A DNA stretch of 64,000 nt from DYRG01 sp041161065 (GCA_041161065.1 JBEAVE010000004.1:179777-243776); one strand, 5' to 3'; shown: positions 42,290 through 53,300, counted from the first letter of the stretch. Notes: generated by a model from the letters alone, not told the origin. Numbers and translations are program-made.

Positions 42290-43264
42290 ATGAAAGCACC
42301 TGTTCGTGTTGCAATTACTGGCGCAGCCGGTCAAATTTCTTACTCGTTGATTTTCCGCGTGGCTTCTGGTGAGATGCTTGGCGCAGATCAGCCTGTTATT
42401 TTGCATTTATTGGAAATCCCCGCCGCCATGAACGCGCTCAAAGGCGTGGCGATGGAACTCGAAGATTGCGCTTATCCCACTTTGCAAGGGTTGGTGCTCG
42501 CCGATGACCCGAAAGTCGCTTTTCAAGACATCAACTACGCCATGCTCGTCGGCGCAAAACCCCGCGGTCCCGGCATGGAACGCAAAGATTTACTTCAAGA
42601 AAACGCCAACATCTTCACCGCGCAAGGTCGTGCTTTAAACGAAAAAGCTTCTCGCGATGTTAAAATCTTAGTGGTCGGAAATCCTGCAAATACAAACGCT
42701 TACATTGCGATGAAATCTGCCCCAGATTTACCTTCTAAAAACTTCACCGCCATGATGCGTTTAGACCACAACCGTGCATTAAGCCAAATCGCTGGCAAAA
42801 CTGGCTGTAAAGTCACTGAAATCAACAACATGGTTGTGTGGGGAAATCACTCCGCAACTCAATATCCTGACGTAAGTTTCGCAAACATCAATGGCGAAGC
42901 GGTCACCAGCAAAATCGACCAAGATTGGAACGTCAACACCTTTATCCCAACCGTTCAACAACGTGGCGCAGCAATCATCAAAGCTCGTGGCGCATCCAGT
43001 GCGGCTTCGGCGGGTTATGCAGCCTTAGAACATATCCGCGATTGGGTGAACGGCAGCAACGGCAAATGGGTCAGCATGGGCGTTCCTTCTGATGGAAGTT
43101 ATGGTATTCCTGAAGGTTTGGTGTATTCATTCCCAATCACGACAGCAAATGGCGAATACAGCATTGTCAAAGGCTTAGAAATCAGCGACTTCAGCCGTGA
43201 ACGCATGAACGCAACCCAACAAGAACTCGAAGAAGAACGCGACGCAATCAAACATTTGCTCTAA
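42290..43264 (+). CDS. mdh: Malate dehydrogenase
   Basis: 324 residues of the lactate/malate dehydrogenase family. The cofactor loop is VAITGAAGQISYSLIFRVASG, substrate Arg lies in GAKPRGPGMERKDLL and MMRLDHNRA, and the catalytic His in VVWGNHSATQYPDV. The GAAGQI start and the length fit the 'group 2' cytosolic-type enzymes found in many beta- and gammaproteobacteria rather than E. coli-type Mdh (312). It oxidises malate to oxaloacetate in the TCA cycle. Codon use is GC-richer and biased, which fits strong expression. GAGGAG precedes the start; a terminator follows. Confidence 0.96.
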   Translation: MKAPVRVAITGAAGQISYSLIFRVASGEMLGADQPVILHLLEIPAAMNALKGVAMELEDCAYPTLQGLVLADDPKVAFQDINYAMLVGAKPRGPGMERKDLLQENANIFTAQGRALNEKASRDVKILVVGNPANTNAYIAMKSAPDLPSKNFTAMMRLDHNRALSQIAGKTGCKVTEINNMVVWGNHSATQYPDVSFANINGEAVTSKIDQDWNVNTFIPTVQQRGAAIIKARGASSAASAGYAALEHIRDWVNGSNGKWVSMGVPSDGSYGIPEGLVYSFPITTANGEYSIVKGLEISDFSRERMNATQQELEEERDAIKHLL

Positions 43265-43293
43265 ATTTTTTCTTTTAGATCAGATCAAAAAAC

Positions 43294-43329
43294 AGCCGAG
43301 CTATTTCAAATGGTTCGGCTTTTGTTTTT
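43294..43329 (+). terminator. Terminator of mdh
   Basis: AGCCGA at 43294-43299 pairs with TCGGCT at 43315-43320, followed by TTTTGTTTTT. It begins 30 bases after the mdh stop. Confidence 0.8.
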
Positions 43330-43725
43330 ATGGTGTTAGTGGTATAAAGTTAAGTGAAGTTTAAATATAACTATTTGAAATATAAAGATAATATCTCGAT
43401 AGTTACACATTGCTGTTAATTTCAAACGCACTGCTCTTGGTAGATAAAATCCCCTGAAAGTTGAATGGATTTATGAGATTTATTGGAGTTGGGGTTTGGA
43501 ATAGATAAATAGTTTTTTTCAAACCTTTGCGCTACTAAATACAATAATGGTTCTAAATAGCTTTTTTAGGTCGCTTTTCTCTTGAATTGTATAGTAAAAG
43601 CGCGTCGCAAAATTTTAAAAACCTCCTGTCAAAAAACCTCTATAATGGCTTCAAGGGCTAGCATTATGTCTTTGTAGCGCATAAACTAACCCTCCCTTGA
43701 CACAAAACCAAAGGAATCTGTAATT
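43330..43725 (+). promoter_or_regulatory. 396-base leader region of the acetate permease pair
   Basis: No credible gene is visible in this AT-rich gap. A perfect -10 TATAAT stands at 43641-43646, with no good -35 at the usual spacing (AAAACC), so activation by a regulator is likely. A further TTGACA at 43694-43699 is too close to the start codon to be used. AAAGGAAT precedes the DUF485 ATG. The long leader would suit control by a two-component regulator or CRP-like protein, but I see no clear operator. Confidence 0.4.
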
Positions 43726-44043
43726 ATGAGAGAAGACCTTGTACAGAAAGTGAAAAGTCACCCCAAATACGCCGAATTGATCGGCAAACGGCGGGCGTTG
43801 GCTTGGCTATTGTCGTTTTTGATGTTAGCCATCTACTTTAGCTTCATTTTGTTGATCACTTACGAGCCACAGCTCCATTTGATGGGCAAACCCATCGGCG
43901 ACGGCGCAATCACCACATGGGGAATCCCCATCGGAATCGCGGTCATTTTGTCCGCATTCGTTTTAACAGGAATTTATGTCTATCGCGCGAATGGCGAGTT
44001 CGACGATCTCAATAACCAAATCAAAGAGGACGTGAAAAAATGA
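43726..44043 (+). CDS. yjcH: DUF485 membrane protein (YjcH-like)
   Basis: 105 residues with two membrane helices (LAWLLSFLMLAIYFSFILLI and TWGIPIGIAVILSAFVLTGIYVY). It opens VQKVKSHPKYAELIGKRRALAW, typical for DUF485. The gene stands immediately before actP and overlaps it by 4 bases (ATGA), as yjcH-actP in E. coli. It probably supports insertion or activity of the acetate permease; its precise role is unknown. Confidence 0.93.
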   Translation: MREDLVQKVKSHPKYAELIGKRRALAWLLSFLMLAIYFSFILLITYEPQLHLMGKPIGDGAITTWGIPIGIAVILSAFVLTGIYVYRANGEFDDLNNQIKEDVKK

Positions 44044-45731
44044 GTTTGCGTAATTTGAGTATTTTCGGGGTGATTAGCGCGCTGATGTATGGCGCGGTCG
44101 TCATCGCAGCGGGCGAACCCGCAACCGGCGCAGTTGCCAAACAAGAACTTAATATGTCGGCGATTATCATGTTTTTGATTTTCGTCAGTTTAACCTTAGC
44201 CATTACCTATTGGGCAGCGCAACGGACTAAAACTGCTAAAGATTTTTACACTGCTGGCGGTGGCATTACGGGCTTCCAAAACGGCTTGGCGATCGCGGGC
44301 GATTATATGTCTGCTGCCTCGTTTTTAGGGATTTCAGGCTTAATCTACTCTAAAGGTTTTGACGGCTTAATTTATTCGGTGGGTTGGTTAGTCGGTTGGC
44401 CCATTATTTTGTTTTTGGTCGCTGAACAATTGCGTAACTTAGGCAAATACACCTTTGCTGACGTGGTTTCCTATCGTTTATCGCAAACCCCCGTGCGCGT
44501 GATGGCGGCGAGCGGTTCTTTAATTACTGTTCTGTTCTATTTGATTGCACAAATGGTTGGTGCGGGTCAATTAATTCAATTGTTATTTGGCTTAGAATAT
44601 TGGATGGCAGTTGTTATCGTTGGCGTGCTTATTATCATGTACGTTACTTTTGGCGGAATGCTTGCCACCACATGGGTGCAAATCATCAAAGCGGTGTTGT
44701 TGTTATCAGGCGCAACATTCATGGCATTCATGGTGTTAGTCCACTTTGGATTTAGCTTTGAAAATATGTTTAAGGCTGCTATTAGTATCCACAAAGACAA
44801 AGGTAACATCATGATGCCGGGCGGGTTGGTTAAAGACCCCATCGAAGCGGTTTCTTTAGGCATGGCGTTAATGTTTGGGACAGCTGGCTTACCGCATATT
44901 TTGATGCGCTTTTTCACGGTTTCTGACGCTAAACAAGCGCGTAAATCCGTATTCTTTGCAACGGGTTTCATTGGCTATTTCTACATTTTGACCTTCATTA
45001 TTGGTTTTGGCGCAATCGTGTTAGTGTTAGGTTCTGGCAGCGAAACCTATTTGGTGAGAAATGCTGAAGGCGTTATTACGGGCTTGAAAGGCGGTAACAA
45101 TATGCCTGCGATCCATTTAGCACACGCGGTCGGTGGCGATATTTTCTTAGGCTTTATTTCTGCGGTCGCGTTTGCAACCATTTTAGCGGTGGTATCGGGC
45201 TTAACGTTAGCCGGCGCATCAGCGGTTTCTCACGATTTGTACGCCAGCGCATTCCGTCGCGGTCAAGTCGACGAAGTCCAAGAAATGCGGATGTCCAAAA
45301 TCTCAACGTTCGTGTTGGGTGGTTTAGCGATCATTCTCGGCATTATCTTCCAAAAACAAAACGTGGCATTCATGGTGATGTTGGCGTTCACTGTCGCGGC
45401 GAGCGCAAACTTCCCCGTGTTATTCATGTCGCTGTTCTGGGGTGGTTTAACCACGCGCGGCGCAGTGATTGGTGGATTTGTCGGTTTATTATCGGCGGTG
45501 ATTTTAGTGGTGTTAGGTCCGACCGTTTGGGTTCAAGCCTTAGGGTTTGCTGAGCCGATTGTCGCCACCAAATACCCCGCAATCTTCACTATTCCAGCGG
45601 CGTTTATTTCTATTTGGTTCTTCTCGATTACCGATAGCAGTGAACGGGCGAAAACTGACCGAGCAGCCTTTGAAGCACAAGATGTGCGTTGCCAAACAGG
45701 GATCGGCGCAGAAGGGGCAGTTTCTCACTAA
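44040..45731 (+). CDS. actP: Cation/acetate symporter ActP
   Basis: 563 residues of the sodium:solute symporter family with about 13 membrane helices. Family segments: AAQRTKTAKDFYTAGGGITGFQNGLAIAGDYMSAASFLGISGLIY near the first helices, FGTAGLPHILMRFFTVSDAKQARKS, and GLTLAGASAVSHDLYA. It takes up acetate and related short acids with sodium. The periplasmic start shows a signal-like helix that includes VIAAGEPATGA. It works with phaA-phaB and the TCA genes in this window to use acetate. acs is not nearby. Confidence 0.95.
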   Translation: MSLRNLSIFGVISALMYGAVVIAAGEPATGAVAKQELNMSAIIMFLIFVSLTLAITYWAAQRTKTAKDFYTAGGGITGFQNGLAIAGDYMSAASFLGISGLIYSKGFDGLIYSVGWLVGWPIILFLVAEQLRNLGKYTFADVVSYRLSQTPVRVMAASGSLITVLFYLIAQMVGAGQLIQLLFGLEYWMAVVIVGVLIIMYVTFGGMLATTWVQIIKAVLLLSGATFMAFMVLVHFGFSFENMFKAAISIHKDKGNIMMPGGLVKDPIEAVSLGMALMFGTAGLPHILMRFFTVSDAKQARKSVFFATGFIGYFYILTFIIGFGAIVLVLGSGSETYLVRNAEGVITGLKGGNNMPAIHLAHAVGGDIFLGFISAVAFATILAVVSGLTLAGASAVSHDLYASAFRRGQVDEVQEMRMSKISTFVLGGLAIILGIIFQKQNVAFMVMLAFTVAASANFPVLFMSLFWGGLTTRGAVIGGFVGLLSAVILVVLGPTVWVQALGFAEPIVATKYPAIFTIPAAFISIWFFSITDSSERAKTDRAAFEAQDVRCQTGIGAEGAVSH

Positions 45732-45768
45732 ACCTGTGTTTTGTTGTTGAGTGACAAACCTCAAAAAA

Positions 45769-45800
45769 AGCGGGATATTTTTATTAATATCTCGCTTTTT
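45769..45800 (+). terminator. Terminator of actP
   Basis: AGCGGGATATT and AATATCTCGCT pair over 11 positions (one G-T) around a short loop, followed by TTTTT. Confidence 0.85.
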
Positions 45801-45915
45801 GTTGGGCGTTTTTAGCGATGTTTCTGCCAGCCCTAAAAGAAAGGTGACAACGGATTTTTGGTTTGGCGCGGGAACGTGCGATAATAAGTCAAAATGATAT
45901 TTTTGGGGTGGATTT

Positions 45916-47925
45916 GTGAATCAAGCACGACGTTCAAACCGCAATCGCCGACAATCGGATAATCGTGTGTTGCGCACGGGTTTGCGTGAAATTGTGATGT
46001 TTTTCTTCTTTTTTGCGGCGTTGTATTTATTTATTTCGCTGCTCACGTATTATCCGCTCGATCCCGCGTTCTCGCACCCAACCACCACCGCCCCCGACGA
46101 AATCCACAATAAAGGCGGTTTGGCGGGCGCGTATTTCGCGGATTTGTTTTTTTATTGGTTTGGATATTTCGCGTATCTCTTTGTTTTTATGGTAGGTTAT
46201 GCGGGCTGGCTCTTCTATCAAGGGCGACACCACGATTTAATCGCCGAACCCAAACATTTGTTATTACCAACGGCGGGATTTGTTTTAACCTTAGTTGCAG
46301 GTTGCGGATTAGCCATCGTGCATTTCGCCGCCGAAAGCGCATTGCTACCCAGTCACGCCGGCGGTATTTTAGGCACTTGGATTGGAAATTCCTTAAAAAA
46401 TGTTATCAGTTCTTTAGGCGCAACGTTATTTCTACTCGTCATTTTTCTTTTAGGTATTACCTTATTAACGGGGGTTTCATGGTTTAAGGTCATGGACATT
46501 CTAGGATTTCATACTTTGCGTATCTTACCTATCATCGGTCACAAATTAACCCGCCAAGTTTTTCCTCTCGTTAAACATTCATTGAAAAGCTCTCGCAAAG
46601 GCGCGGGGTATTTATTTCAAAAAAGCCGCCACATTTGGCAAATGGGACACGAACAATGGAAACAGTTTCGCCAACCTAAACCTCAACCCCCAATGGTCGA
46701 GGAAATTATCACCGAACCTCTAAAACCCGTCAAACCTGCTGTTACCCCTGTTTCAAATCCCGTTGAAACCCCAACAGTGGTTTCTGTAGAAATCCCGCAG
46801 AAACTTTCTCCCGATAAATTACGCGACCAATTATTGCAATTATTACAAATGTTCAATATTACGGCGTTGATTAGAAGTTTTCAAACGGGTCCCATTATTA
46901 CCCGCATTAATGTACAAGCCGCCGATCCTGAAAGTTTCAAAGCTCTGATTGATGCACGAGATCGGATTGCTGAACGCCTCAATGTTCCTCAAGTGTGCTT
47001 AACAGATTTGACCCCTGATTCTCTCACTTTAGAAATCCCCAATTCGTCGCCTGAGTTAATTCATTTGAGCCGTTTAATTAGCTTGCCACATTTTGCTGAA
47101 ACGCCTTCTCCATTAAGCATTATGTTAGGCAAAGATAGCAGCGGACAACCCGTAATTGTTGATATGTCACGAATGCCACACGTTCTTTTGGTGGGAAGTA
47201 ATGTGGCAGAAATCGATAATGCTCTGCACGTTTTATTGCTGAGTTTGTTATATAAAGCCTCGCCAGTGGACGCGCGTTTGATTTTAATTGATTCCGCGCA
47301 CAAAACGCTTTCAGAATACAATTTGATTCAACAGTTGCTCACTTCTGTTATTACCGATCAAGCACAGGGTTTGCAAGCCTTAAAATGGTGCGTGGCAGAA
47401 ATGGATCGGCGTTACCATTTGATGGCGGATTTAGGGGTTAGAAATATTGAAGGTTATAATCGCCGAATTAAAGCAACTTCTTCGGATTTACCAAACGATA
47501 ATTCCACTGAATTAGCAACGCTTCCTTATTTGGTCGTTGTTATGCACGAAATGAGCGAGTTGTTACACGGCGACGCAGAGGAATTAGTTACCCGATTAGC
47601 TCAAAAAGCGAGAGCATCGGGAATTCATTTAGTTTTAGCAACGCATCACGTTAAAAATGTTAGTGCGTTAATGAAAGCGAATTTCCCCACGCGCATGGCT
47701 TTTCGGGTGGAAGATCAAACCGATTCACGTAATTTAATTAACCAAAGTGGTGCAGAACAATTGCTCGGCAATGGGGATATGTTTTATCTCACATCTTCTA
47801 ACAGTTCGCCAATTCGTGTTCACGGCGCACAAATTAGTTTGCCTGAAATTCGCCAACTCCTTGATGAACTTCGCAAACATGGTGGAAAACCGCAATATTT
47901 AGATTTAAACCATTTACCGTTGTAG
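45916..47925 (+). CDS. FtsK/SpoIIIE-like protein with inactivated motor and no gamma domain
   Basis: 669 residues, GTG start. The N-terminal four-helix FtsK membrane domain is intact (~20-190). The linker is short (~240-290). The motor part aligns with FtsK without gaps (SLLYKASPVDARLILID, ALKWCVAEMDRRYHLMADLGVRNIEGYNR, RLAQKARASGIHLVLAT). Yet the Walker A GTTGSGKS is replaced by GSNVAEID at 427-434 (Lys to Ile433, Ser to Asp434), the Walker B Asp is His544, and the following QRP is HHV. The protein ends at PQYLDLNHLPL, so the DNA-orienting gamma domain is missing. ATP-driven translocation is not expected. The frame is open and conserved elsewhere, so it is probably a divisome scaffold with a working FtsK elsewhere. 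Confidence 0.88.
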   Translation: MNQARRSNRNRRQSDNRVLRTGLREIVMFFFFFAALYLFISLLTYYPLDPAFSHPTTTAPDEIHNKGGLAGAYFADLFFYWFGYFAYLFVFMVGYAGWLFYQGRHHDLIAEPKHLLLPTAGFVLTLVAGCGLAIVHFAAESALLPSHAGGILGTWIGNSLKNVISSLGATLFLLVIFLLGITLLTGVSWFKVMDILGFHTLRILPIIGHKLTRQVFPLVKHSLKSSRKGAGYLFQKSRHIWQMGHEQWKQFRQPKPQPPMVEEIITEPLKPVKPAVTPVSNPVETPTVVSVEIPQKLSPDKLRDQLLQLLQMFNITALIRSFQTGPIITRINVQAADPESFKALIDARDRIAERLNVPQVCLTDLTPDSLTLEIPNSSPELIHLSRLISLPHFAETPSPLSIMLGKDSSGQPVIVDMSRMPHVLLVGSNVAEIDNALHVLLLSLLYKASPVDARLILIDSAHKTLSEYNLIQQLLTSVITDQAQGLQALKWCVAEMDRRYHLMADLGVRNIEGYNRRIKATSSDLPNDNSTELATLPYLVVVMHEMSELLHGDAEELVTRLAQKARASGIHLVLATHHVKNVSALMKANFPTRMAFRVEDQTDSRNLINQSGAEQLLGNGDMFYLTSSNSSPIRVHGAQISLPEIRQLLDELRKHGGKPQYLDLNHLPL

Positions 47926-47933
47926 CAATCAAA

Positions 47934-47961
47934 AAAAGGGGCGTTTTTTCTATCCCCTTTT
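47934..47961. terminator. Bidirectional terminator between ftsK-like and TonB receptor genes
   Basis: AAAAGGGG and CCCCTTTT enclose a 12-base loop; the minus strand carries seven T after the stem and the plus strand four. It lies in the 41-base gap between the convergent genes. Confidence 0.7.
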
Positions 47962-47966
47962 GATTT

Positions 47967-50195
47967 CTAAAATGTGACATTTATATTAAAGAAAAACTGC
48001 CGAGAATTTCCTTGTTGTAAAGTGTAATTTTGTCCTTCCAAATCACTAGAAACAAAACCGTTTGTACCCGCCGAACTGATATAACGTTTATTAAACAAAT
48101 TATCCACATTTAATTGCAAGCGAAGGTTTTTGAATGCGCTTAAATTATTAAACTGATAACCCGCGCTCAAATACCAAATAGGAAATCCCGATAAACTCAC
48201 ATCATTTGTATAAGTCAAATAACGTTTTCCGGTGTATTTTCCTCCCATTCGTGCAAAGAAATTGTTTTCTTTATAGGTGAGTTCAGACGAGAGCAAAATG
48301 TTAGGTGTATCAACCACTGTTTTTCCCGCCGCTTCAATCCAATTTGTACCATCTAAATAATCCGATTGATAAATAGAATTGTTATAGGTAAAAGCACTAA
48401 ACCAAGAAAGATTTTTCAAAGGTATCCACAACAAAGTTGCTTCCAAACCTTTTGTTTTAACTTTTCCAACATTTGCTAGGGTATCTGGGCAACCTAAAAT
48501 ACTGCTACATTGCGAAATTCTCAACAACCGATCCTTAAACAAAATAGCGTACAATGCTAACGAGGCTTGTAATGTATTTTGTTTCATTCTCCAACCCAAA
48601 TCAACAGTGGTAGATTGCTCTGGTTTCAAAGCCGTCACCGTTTGAGAAAAAACATTCTGAGTGGTATCAAAAGGACCCGAGCGTCCTTCCGAAAATAATC
48701 GGGCATTTTTCGCAAAAGAAACAAATATCTCATGCTCAGTTGTTAGCGGATATTTCAAACCCAATTGTGGAAGAAAAGATTGATGACTTTTCAAACGTCC
48801 AGCTGCTCGATTACCCATTTCATCTTTGGCAACAATTGTTACAGACGGACTTTTTGCGCCCAATGACACTTTCAAATCATCGATCATAAAGGTATCTTGC
48901 ATATAAAATTGCTGTGTATTGCTCTCAAAAATTTGTTTGAAAACTGCCTGATTGGGGTTAGACAAAAAGAAAGCCGTGTCGATAGGTAAATCTATATTAT
49001 AATAATTACGTCCTAATGAATGATGATTCTTTTCAAACCAAACGCCGCCAGAAATATCATGTTTCTCAAAACTCCAATTCAAACTACTTACCACACCAAA
49101 TCGATTGATATGATAATCTGTTGTACGCAATGAAATCGGTACATTAGAGGAAGATGCTCGATAAGGTGTGTACCAATGTCCTTGACCTTTATTATCATGA
49201 TGATAGAGCGTTGTTTTGAGGTTTAAATCGCTATTTAATTTGAACAAACCATTCAATCCAATTAAACTATCATTACGCAATCCACTACCTGCAAAATACG
49301 CATCATCTAATGTTTTAACATTACCACTATAAAAACCTTTTGCAGCATTAACTGCGCGTTGCCAATCGGGATTGTAATTATCCCAATCCCAGCCTAAACG
49401 TTGAAGAGAATCAATGGAATAGTCGGCATAATCGTTTTCTAAGCGTCGAGAAATATTTAAGAACGCAGAAAGGGTATGTTTTCCTAATTCATGAACTATT
49501 TTTGCATTTAATTGCTCTTGTTTGTTTTGTAAGCCAAACCCTTTCCATTTATCGCCTTCTAAACTACTTAAACTAAGATAGGCTTTGGTGTGATTTATTT
49601 TGCCAGTATCGGCGCGGAGAAATGATCGTAATGTATGGCTACTTCCCCACGTTTGATTAAAAGAAAAATGCTCGGTATTTTTAGGATCATTTGAGAACAA
49701 TTGAATTGTGCCACCTAAATTAATAACGCTGGGTGTTTCTAATGCTCCACTGCCTTGCGCGATTTGAATTTTATCGATATTTTCTAAGATAATTGAACGC
49801 CCTGTATGTAATCCATTGTTATTACCGTACACCATATCACCTAAGGGGATATTATCTAATGTAAAACCGAGTTGTCGTTCTTTAAATCCTCTAATACTTA
49901 AATGGGTGCTCCACTCATAGTTTCCCCATGGATCAGAAGATTGGAAATGCACACCGGGTAAGCGTCGTAAAATTTTAAGCGGATTTGAACCAGAAATGGC
50001 GTATTGAATGTCGTCAGATAAAACTTCTTGAACTTGGCGAGTTTCTCCATAGCCTAAAATGGGTACTTCTGATAATTCTTCTAAACTCAAGCTCAATAAA
50101 TAGTTTAGCTGTTGAGAAGAGATTTCTTCTGTGGCAAAGCAAGAGAAGAAAGGAAAGATTGCAATGAATATGATGATTAATGGTTTCTTTAACAC
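47967..50195 (-). CDS. TonB-dependent outer-membrane receptor
   Basis: 742 residues. It has a signal peptide ending SCFATEE, a plug domain at ~60-180 (ISGSNPLKILRRLPGVHFQSSD, HLSIRGFKERQLGFTLDNIPLGD) and a 22-strand barrel ending in Phe (FFFNINVTF), as outer-membrane barrels do. The QEVLSDDIQYAISGSN region is the plug start. TonB receptors import siderophores, cobalamin or sugars; the ligand cannot be told. There are no neighbouring transporter or fur genes, and I found no clear Fur box in the 200-base leader. Confidence 0.92.
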   Translation of the reverse strand: MLKKPLIIIFIAIFPFFSCFATEEISSQQLNYLLSLSLEELSEVPILGYGETRQVQEVLSDDIQYAISGSNPLKILRRLPGVHFQSSDPWGNYEWSTHLSIRGFKERQLGFTLDNIPLGDMVYGNNNGLHTGRSIILENIDKIQIAQGSGALETPSVINLGGTIQLFSNDPKNTEHFSFNQTWGSSHTLRSFLRADTGKINHTKAYLSLSSLEGDKWKGFGLQNKQEQLNAKIVHELGKHTLSAFLNISRRLENDYADYSIDSLQRLGWDWDNYNPDWQRAVNAAKGFYSGNVKTLDDAYFAGSGLRNDSLIGLNGLFKLNSDLNLKTTLYHHDNKGQGHWYTPYRASSSNVPISLRTTDYHINRFGVVSSLNWSFEKHDISGGVWFEKNHHSLGRNYYNIDLPIDTAFFLSNPNQAVFKQIFESNTQQFYMQDTFMIDDLKVSLGAKSPSVTIVAKDEMGNRAAGRLKSHQSFLPQLGLKYPLTTEHEIFVSFAKNARLFSEGRSGPFDTTQNVFSQTVTALKPEQSTTVDLGWRMKQNTLQASLALYAILFKDRLLRISQCSSILGCPDTLANVGKVKTKGLEATLLWIPLKNLSWFSAFTYNNSIYQSDYLDGTNWIEAAGKTVVDTPNILLSSELTYKENNFFARMGGKYTGKRYLTYTNDVSLSGFPIWYLSAGYQFNNLSAFKNLRLQLNVDNLFNKRYISSAGTNGFVSSDLEGQNYTLQQGNSRQFFFNINVTF

Positions 50196-50370
50196 GAGAT
50201 GATTACCTCAACGCAATATTTAATGACATGATCGTTATCTTTTGGCGCGTCGATTATTATGGCACAAACGGCTCGATTAAACTAAAGAAAACTCCCCATA
50301 TATTTTTTGCATATTGTACTTTACTAGATTTAATTCTAGAATTACCCACCCTTTAACTCGGAGAAATACC

Positions 50371-53300
50371 ATGCGCACATTACGATGGCGATTGAGCAGC
50401 GCGCTGCTGTTTTCATTAGCCACTTACAGTTCGTCAGCCGCTTTGTTGCTGAACGAAAATTTTAATGTCAAAGAGAAACCGAACGGCTGGGAAGTGATTT
50501 CAGTCGAAACCGATTACACCCCCAACGGTTGGACTTTTAACGATCCGGCGAACGTGGTGGGACAATTGGGATTTTCCTCCAATTTGGCGGTGATCGGCAA
50601 CGGGACTAAAAGCGAATTGCGCACCCCGACTTTAGATTTGTCGGCAAATGCGGGGGTTGTGTTGCGCTTTAAACATTGGCTGCAACGCACGGAGAATTCG
50701 GCGATGTCTGTGCAAGTGAGCACCGACGGCGGCACAAGTTGGGCGGTGGCGCAAAACTACAACACCGATTTTCGACGCGGATTAGCCGCTCAATCCGTTG
50801 ATTTAAGCGCATTGGCGGGCGGCAAAAACAACGTCAAGATTGCGTTTATTGCGGAAAATCCCGGGAATTGGTTGATCGATGATGTGGAAGTCGACGGACA
50901 AAGCGTCCCCGCCACGCCCACCAGCGCGCAAGCCTCGTTGGGTAGAAATAGCGCGGTCAATTTGAGCTGGCAAAGCGACGAACAAAACTCGGGCTTCATC
51001 ATCGAACGCGCCGGTGCGGACGGCAATTGGCAAAGCATCACCCCAACGCCTCAACCAGCAAAAAACTTTACCGATGACGGCGTTGCCAGCAAAACCACCT
51101 ATCAATATCGAATCGCCGCTAAAAACATGGCGGGCACGTCGAATTTTAGCGAACCGGTGTCGATTACCACCGAAGATCGAACGGTCAAAGTCTACAATCT
51201 GCTCGTTTCTTATCACGACACTTACGCCAACACGATCCCCGCCAAACAAGCCGCCATCGAAAATAATCTCAAATACATGGCTGATGCCGTTTATGAAATG
51301 TCGAACGGCGCGCACAAACTCGGCAACGTCACCATTTACACCGATGCCGCCAAAAAAGATACCGCCGACATCGTTTGGGAAAATAATATCGGCGATAGCG
51401 GCGCAAATTGTTGGTTTAACGCTTACACGGGCGGACGAATTGCCGAAAAAGGTCCTTACAAACGCATTCAACATTGCGATTTGGGCGGCGGCACGCAAAA
51501 TACTATCACCGACAATCAATACGGCGGTTATACCTTAGCGCATGAATTTGGGCACTATTTTTATAAACTGTACGACGAATACGCACAAGGCAACAGCCCA
51601 CCAGATAGTCCGGGCGCGCCTTCGTCGAGTGATTCGGCGGTCGAGTTTTCACTCATGCAAAGTAACGATGATGCCGTCAAAGCAGGCGATTATCGGTGGT
51701 TAAATTTGTCGACTTCCGCCAACAACAAAGGCAACAACGCCCAATTTAGAGTGTACGGGGCAAGTGCGTGGGATACTTTAATCCGCGATCCGCAAAACGA
51801 TCCAGACCTCGCCAAAGCACAAAACGCCGGTTTGCCACGCATTTTTTATCCTGAATTACAAGCGGTTGCCCCGAAAGCAGGCGAAATGCCCAGTCTCGAA
51901 TTAGACAAAGCCGGCGCGCAAGCCATCGCCCGCAGCGAACTCAAATTCATTTGGAAACAAGGCGCACTCGATCAAACCGCTCGCCGTTTGCGGTTAGGCA
52001 ATCAACCTGCCGCCGTGATTGCTGCGTTAGATGTTTCTAAAATGGTTTCTAGTGAGCAATTAGACGCGATGAAAACCGCCGTTAAACAATGGGTTCAAGA
52101 TGCCAATGTCGGCGATTACATCAGTATTGTAACAATCGGACAAACCGCGCACGTTGTTCAACCCCTAACCAACATTAACGCCGCTAATGCAAAAGAAGCC
52201 GTCGTCAATGCTATCAACGCGATTTCTACCACCAGTGAAGAACCTCATCTCGCCAATGGATTACAAACCGCTCTCTCGCAATTTCAAACTGCCCCCACTT
52301 CCTATAGTGCAGCCGTTTATTTGCTCAGTTCTGGTCATAATGCAAATGGCTCCGATCCGTTCAAAGAAATAGTGCACTATCAATCCGACGGAATCTTATT
52401 ACATACGATTGGATTATCTGATGATCAAAATGCCGAAGGTTTATTAAGCAAATTGGCTGAAGACACGGGTGGTTTGTACTGGCAAAGTAACGGCGCATTA
52501 GAAGACGTGGCAATGGGTTTAGATCAAGCCGATCAAGTGACATCTCCTGCAATTACAGTTACCCTTGCGCAACAAGCAAAAGTGATTTCTGGTGAACAAA
52601 CCTTTGATTTCTACGTCGATGAAGGCGTGGGACGCATCAACTTTAAAGCAACTTATACGGGTGAAATAAAAGATGCGACCTTAACTTTAACCGATCCCAA
52701 TGCGAACAGTTTTGTATTGCCAGCGGATTTCTGTCAAACCACGAATGAAAGTTTGGTGAAAGAAACCGTTTGTGGAGCAACGGTGGATTACATCAACAGA
52801 GGAAATTGGCACTTAATGGTTAAAGCCAATCGAGCAAATTTAGATTTCAATTACCATTTGCAAGGCGTTGCAAAAGATAATGACAAAATCATTTATGCGT
52901 CGGTTGAAGCGGCGGGAAGTGAAAAGGTAACATTTCCTCAACCTTTGCTTGTAACGGCATCGATAGGAAATGCTGCGCCAATTACAGATTTGACTATTTC
53001 TGCCGTTTTAGAAACCCCCGATGGTCGCAAACAACCTTTTGTTTTACGCGATGACGGCGTTGCGCCCGATAATGAAGCCAATGATGGTATGTATTTAGGA
53101 AAAGTGAATTACACGATGAATGGATTGCATAAAATTCACGTGCATTTTAGTAATCCTGATAACAAAGCAAAATTCACTAATAAAGGCGTGACTTATTACG
53201 CTGTGCCGCCGGTGGGTGTGAGCCCTTTCACCGATGTTAATATACCTTTCACCCGCCTTGCAACTGCAGAAATCAATATCAGCGGCGTGCCTGCGCAATT

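Noticed and set aside
43330..43725. Search for a small RNA or gene in the long gap before DUF485
   Set aside because: Only short frames and one -10 element are visible; no stable hairpin with T-run was found after the mdh terminator.
50803..51519. 238-codon open frame antisense to the CLCA-like gene
   Set aside because: It is created by codon bias of the real gene on the other strand (Gly/Phe/Ile/Val-rich product without domain), with no ribosome site.
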